From contig CAZIPZ010000027.1 in assembly GCA_964541075.1 (NCBI GenBank), positions 1 to 26,665 on the forward strand: a stretch of 26,665 bases of DNA. Reading direction: 5' to 3'. Positions 24,297 through 26,665 of this stretch are shown here, one piece after another (the stretch's first letter is position 1; each line of letters begins with the position of its first letter). Source of the stretch: CAZIPZ01 sp964541075 (lineage in GTDB: Bacteria; Acidobacteriota; Terriglobia; 20CM-2-55-15). The position numbers and the translations under genes were made by a program. The notes beneath the pieces were generated by a model. That model saw only the letters and a list, made by a program, of their open reading frames with translations, was not told the origin of the DNA and searched no databases.

Positions 24297-25049
24297 TCAG
24301 TGTTTCGGGCAAATGCCGTTGAGCCTCTGATCAAGCTCTTGAGGACTTCCTAAAGGTGTGATCCGCCTGAGGCCGCGACGGTGCGCTTCAACCATATCGC
24401 AGACCTTGCTCCAGCCTTGATCGCTGGGAGGATTTGCCAGCCATTGGGGCGCGCCGGTCGGCGTGAGTTTCAATATACTGATGGGACCGCCAATCGTGGG
24501 ATCCATTCGAGCATGTTGTTCGATGGCTTCCCTGAGGATTGCGGCTGCTTCCGCTGTTGTTGGAATCCTTCCTAGCTTATTGATCGACGCGCGAAGTATT
24601 GAAGAGTCTTTGTTGCTGGCATATCCGGAACTCGTGCAACTTTGCGGAACGATGGGAGCTTTCCAGCACACAAGCGGCTTTCCCTCAAGATATCCGGCGG
24701 AAATCAATCCCACTCCGGTGCTGTTTGCGAACGGCAGCCATACCAGAAATCCAAATAGGATTTCGTTGGCGGGCCGCGAAAGCAGGTAGTCATTGCGAGC
24801 TACGAACGAGCTGAAAAGGTCGCCTTCGAGATTCGTCAGCCCGGACATTGCCACAGCCGGGCCGCTGCCAACGAATATCTTGGGCATACCATCCACATAA
24901 CCGAATCCCCGGCTATTTTCGTCGAGCAGTGTTGTCCGGGAGTCGGAAGCGACGACGACTCCGTCCTGGGCAATCACTGCACCAATGAACGTGCCGCCAT
25001 ACTGCATCTGCGCCGCAATCAGCAACAAAGTGAGCATGTGAAGCATCAC
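24297..25049 (-). CDS. Exported proteasome-fold (Ntn-hydrolase) protein
   Basis: A 250-residue protein not matching a named gene. Residues 1-14 are a short hydrophobic signal-like segment. Thr20 follows two glycines and opens a proteasome beta-type strand: TFIGAVIAQDGVVVASDSR. Counted from this Thr as residue 1, Asp is at 17 and Arg at 19, as in proteasome subunits. The Lys of PKIFVGSGPAVAMSGL falls at 38, in the place of proteasome Lys33 with a five-residue insert. The later GGPISILKL fits the family's last strands. HslV, Anbu and 20S subunits are cytoplasmic; this one appears to be exported. AAGG seven bases before the first ATG supports the long start, so the hydrophobic segment should be translated. 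The substrate is unknown. Confidence 0.78.
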   Translation of the reverse strand: MMLHMLTLLLIAAQMQYGGTFIGAVIAQDGVVVASDSRTTLLDENSRGFGYVDGMPKIFVGSGPAVAMSGLTNLEGDLFSSFVARNDYLLSRPANEILFGFLVWLPFANSTGVGLISAGYLEGKPLVCWKAPIVPQSCTSSGYASNKDSSILRASINKLGRIPTTAEAAAILREAIEQHARMDPTIGGPISILKLTPTGAPQWLANPPSDQGWSKVCDMVEAHRRGLRRITPLGSPQELDQRLNGICPKH

Positions 25050-25208
25050 GAAACCTTATCCCTACGCCGGATGATTTGAAAGGAGTTATTGCGATGAAGG
25101 TAGGTTGTTGAATAATTGAAATCTCGGACTCGATTGCGCCGGTTAACAGCGCCCATCGCGATGCCGCCAGACTCATCAGGCGCCATCATTCCGAGCCTTC
25201 AAGCATGC

Positions 25209-25868
25209 CTACCGCGCAATGTATTGGTCGAACTCCATCGTCAGGACAACATCGCTTAGTGCATCCCCATTGAAAACGCGATTTCCTGCGCTGTCATATT
25301 CCTGTAGAGGCCCATTCAAGTTAGAAGGCAATTCTACGCTCCAGATATCAATCGGGCCGATTTCGCCCGCACCGAAGAGTTGGCTGGCGAATGAATTCAG
25401 TACAACGCTCGTATCAAGAGAACCGTCATCCTGGAATGCACGGTTCGATGAAACGGACCATCCCGACAGCGCCACTGCTGAGCTTGCCGACCTCTGCCGG
25501 CAGGACACCTTTGCCTGAACGTTCGCGATGACGCTCAACAAAAGAAAGTACCGCCCTTGACGCAAGCCATCAAATGTCACCGAGTCTCCGCTTTTCAAAG
25601 AAACAGAATTGGAAGGCAAACGCTCTTCCAGATCGGGTAGATCGACTCGTTCGTCCAGGTAAATCAGTTGATAAGCTTTGACGGGGATCGGACTATTCCC
25701 TGCCGGATGAGTGCGCACCATGATCAGCGCACATCGGCACCGAGAACGGATTTCAAAAGTCGCCCGATACTCAGAGAAGGCATCCGGTCGAGTCAGCACT
25801 GCAGGGTTGCGGCCAGCGACTGGTGGACCTGCGCGTTCGAAATCGTAGTAGAACTCCACTGGCTCCAT
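25209..25868 (-). pseudogene. Fusion remnant: SpvB-like middle part joined to a Tc-type C-terminus
   Basis: An open frame of 219 residues without its own start signals. The first part (EPVEFYYDF, then RPDAFSEYRATFEIRSRC and VKAYQLIYLDERVD) continues the SpvB/TcB-type protein encoded just upstream in other frames. The last part (SGWSVSSNRAFQDDGSLD, LFGAGEIGPIDIWSVELPSN, then GDALSDVVLTMEFDQY) instead resembles the extreme C-terminus of TcA-type or neuraminidase-like large toxin subunits, where FEGAGAISTWRLELP and DYDTISDVILHLRY are usual. The join lies somewhere around 25590-25650. I infer a large deletion that fused two neighbouring toxin genes. The assignment of the second part is less certain than the first. 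Confidence 0.55.
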
Positions 25869-26482
25869 TTGCGCAAGCCCGAAGCGCCCTGATCGACCTG
25901 GTATTCATACAGAATCGTGTTTCCGAACGAATCAGTGGTTTTTGTAAGTCCCCACGAAAATATTTTCTCCGGATCGGCGGGACTGGCTACGACCGCGGCA
26001 TCGCTGCCTGCTGATCCAGGAGTTCCATAGAAACTCACGAGGCCGTCCTTTGTCGCAACCTCCCAATAATTGTCATTGTTTTGTAGTACTCCGAACATGG
26101 TCGATTTTCGCAAACAAGCCTTCGGTGCGCGGACGATAAGAGCTTCGGCTGTTCGTTCCGGCAACCCGTACGAGATCCTCGGCGCCTGAGATGAGAAATG
26201 TGTCTCGATCGTCGTAATGCGGCAATCCATGCGACGTCTTCCGACTAATCACGGGCACATTCAATTTCCAACCCAGACCAAAGGCGCCGTTCCGTTTCCG
26301 GTTGAGTATTTCAAACTCAAATTGGGTTGGAATCCGTTTCGGCCGCTTGGCAGGCTGAGAGGAACGTTGAAGTTACCGACGCCAGTGAAGAGATCTGGAG
26401 AAAACGTTTCTCCAATGCCCTGAAGCGCGCCGCCGCCTTTGGGAGCGGAAATGATCGCGGAGAGATCAACTGGTTCCTTCAT
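25793..26482 (-). pseudogene. Decayed SpvB/TcB-type insecticidal toxin gene, N-terminal part
   Basis: TcB/SpvB proteins form the shell of Tc toxin complexes. From ATG 26482 the frame gives APKGGGALQGIGETFSPDLF, GVGNFNVPLSLPSGR and LSLKYSTGNG, the classic SpvB start, then stops at 26261-26263. The next segment, FGLGWKLNVPVISRKTSHGL then DTFLISGAEDLV and YRPRTEGLFAKI, is in a second frame: one base is missing at about 26292. Near 26085 a further shift leads to NNDNYWEVATKDGLVSFYG and DSFGNTILYEYQ in a third frame, ending at 25793. The usual RYLKRIRYGN stretch is lost before the next fragment. At least three breaks make a functional product very unlikely. Confidence 0.8.
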
Positions 26483-26587
26483 AATCGAAGGCGGTAGGTT
26501 AACACGCCAATTGCAGCGTGGTTGCGAATAACTTCATTCGAAGCTGCGACGTGTTCAGGTATGAACATGAGGAGATGTTCGTTCGAT

Positions 26588-26616
26588 ATTCTAGTTACGT
26601 CTTAAGATGTTTTCAA
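26588..26616 (-). promoter_or_regulatory. Promoter of the decayed toxin gene
   Basis: On the minus strand TTGAAA (26611-26616) and TAGAAT (26588-26593) are exactly 17 bases apart, about 105 bases before the SpvB-like ATG. The leader between them and the ATG has no recognised gene. Confidence 0.5.
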
Positions 26617-26665
26617 AGAACCGCTAGGGCTTCCATCACCCGCCCACCACGAAACTTTGCGATCT

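Noticed and set aside
24463..24789. Plus-strand open frame opposite the proteasome-like gene
   Set aside because: The minus-strand frame has catalytic motifs and a signal segment; this frame has none.
1..26665. CRISPR array, tRNA gene, insertion sequence or phage integrase
   Set aside because: No regularly spaced repeats, no cloverleaf other than the tmRNA ends, and no transposase or integrase motifs were seen.

Overview
The window reads as a bacterial chromosome segment, most likely from an Acidobacteriota (Solibacter-like) soil or metagenomic genome. This is an inference from three things: the Oar-type TonB-dependent receptor tail at the left edge, the general protein character, and the mix of PEGA/TonB-family envelope proteins with an hrcA-grpE-dnaJ-prmA-rsmE cluster. 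No tool was run; family names rest on motifs read from the translations.

Left part (1-6128, all +): the C-terminus of a TonB-dependent receptor, a secreted BNR/sialidase-like protein, and serC with an in-frame amber codon 46 codons before its natural end. A roughly 500-base non-coding stretch follows, then an envelope operon: an inner-membrane PEGA protein, a periplasmic TPR protein with a TonB-type C-terminal domain, and a small unknown protein. Next (6133-7613, both on -) come a Gp37/Gp68 (DUF5131) protein and the tmRNA gene ssrA, whose promoter is divergent from a coiled-coil/GAF-like protein gene.

Middle (7733-19285, all +): the coiled-coil protein, a class I/II aminotransferase, a DegP/HtrA protease, a very strong hairpin with a T-tract lying almost on the start codon of an aldehyde dehydrogenase, and a LipM-like lipoyl-pathway acyltransferase. 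The heat-shock group hrcA, grpE, dnaJ follows without dnaK. prmA is frame-broken by an apparent small deletion, and rsmE and an outer-membrane-like protein come after it in overlapping fashion. hrcA and grpE have -10 boxes only 7-10 bases before their ATG, suggesting leaderless mRNAs.

Right part: lepB, carA and carB (19351-24284, +) form a tight run for protein export and carbamoyl phosphate synthesis. Convergent to it is a small gene for a proteasome-fold (Ntn-hydrolase) protein that carries a signal-peptide-like N-terminus and a Gly-Thr processing site with matching Asp17 and Lys. The last 1.3 kb holds the multiply frameshifted remains of an SpvB/TcB-type Tc-toxin gene, joined to what looks like the C-terminal end of a second Tc-type protein. 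A good promoter still stands upstream.

The strongest items for follow-up are the apparently exported proteasome-like protein, the Tc-toxin relic, the serC amber codon, the prmA deletion, the hairpin at the aldehyde dehydrogenase start, and the leaderless chaperone genes.
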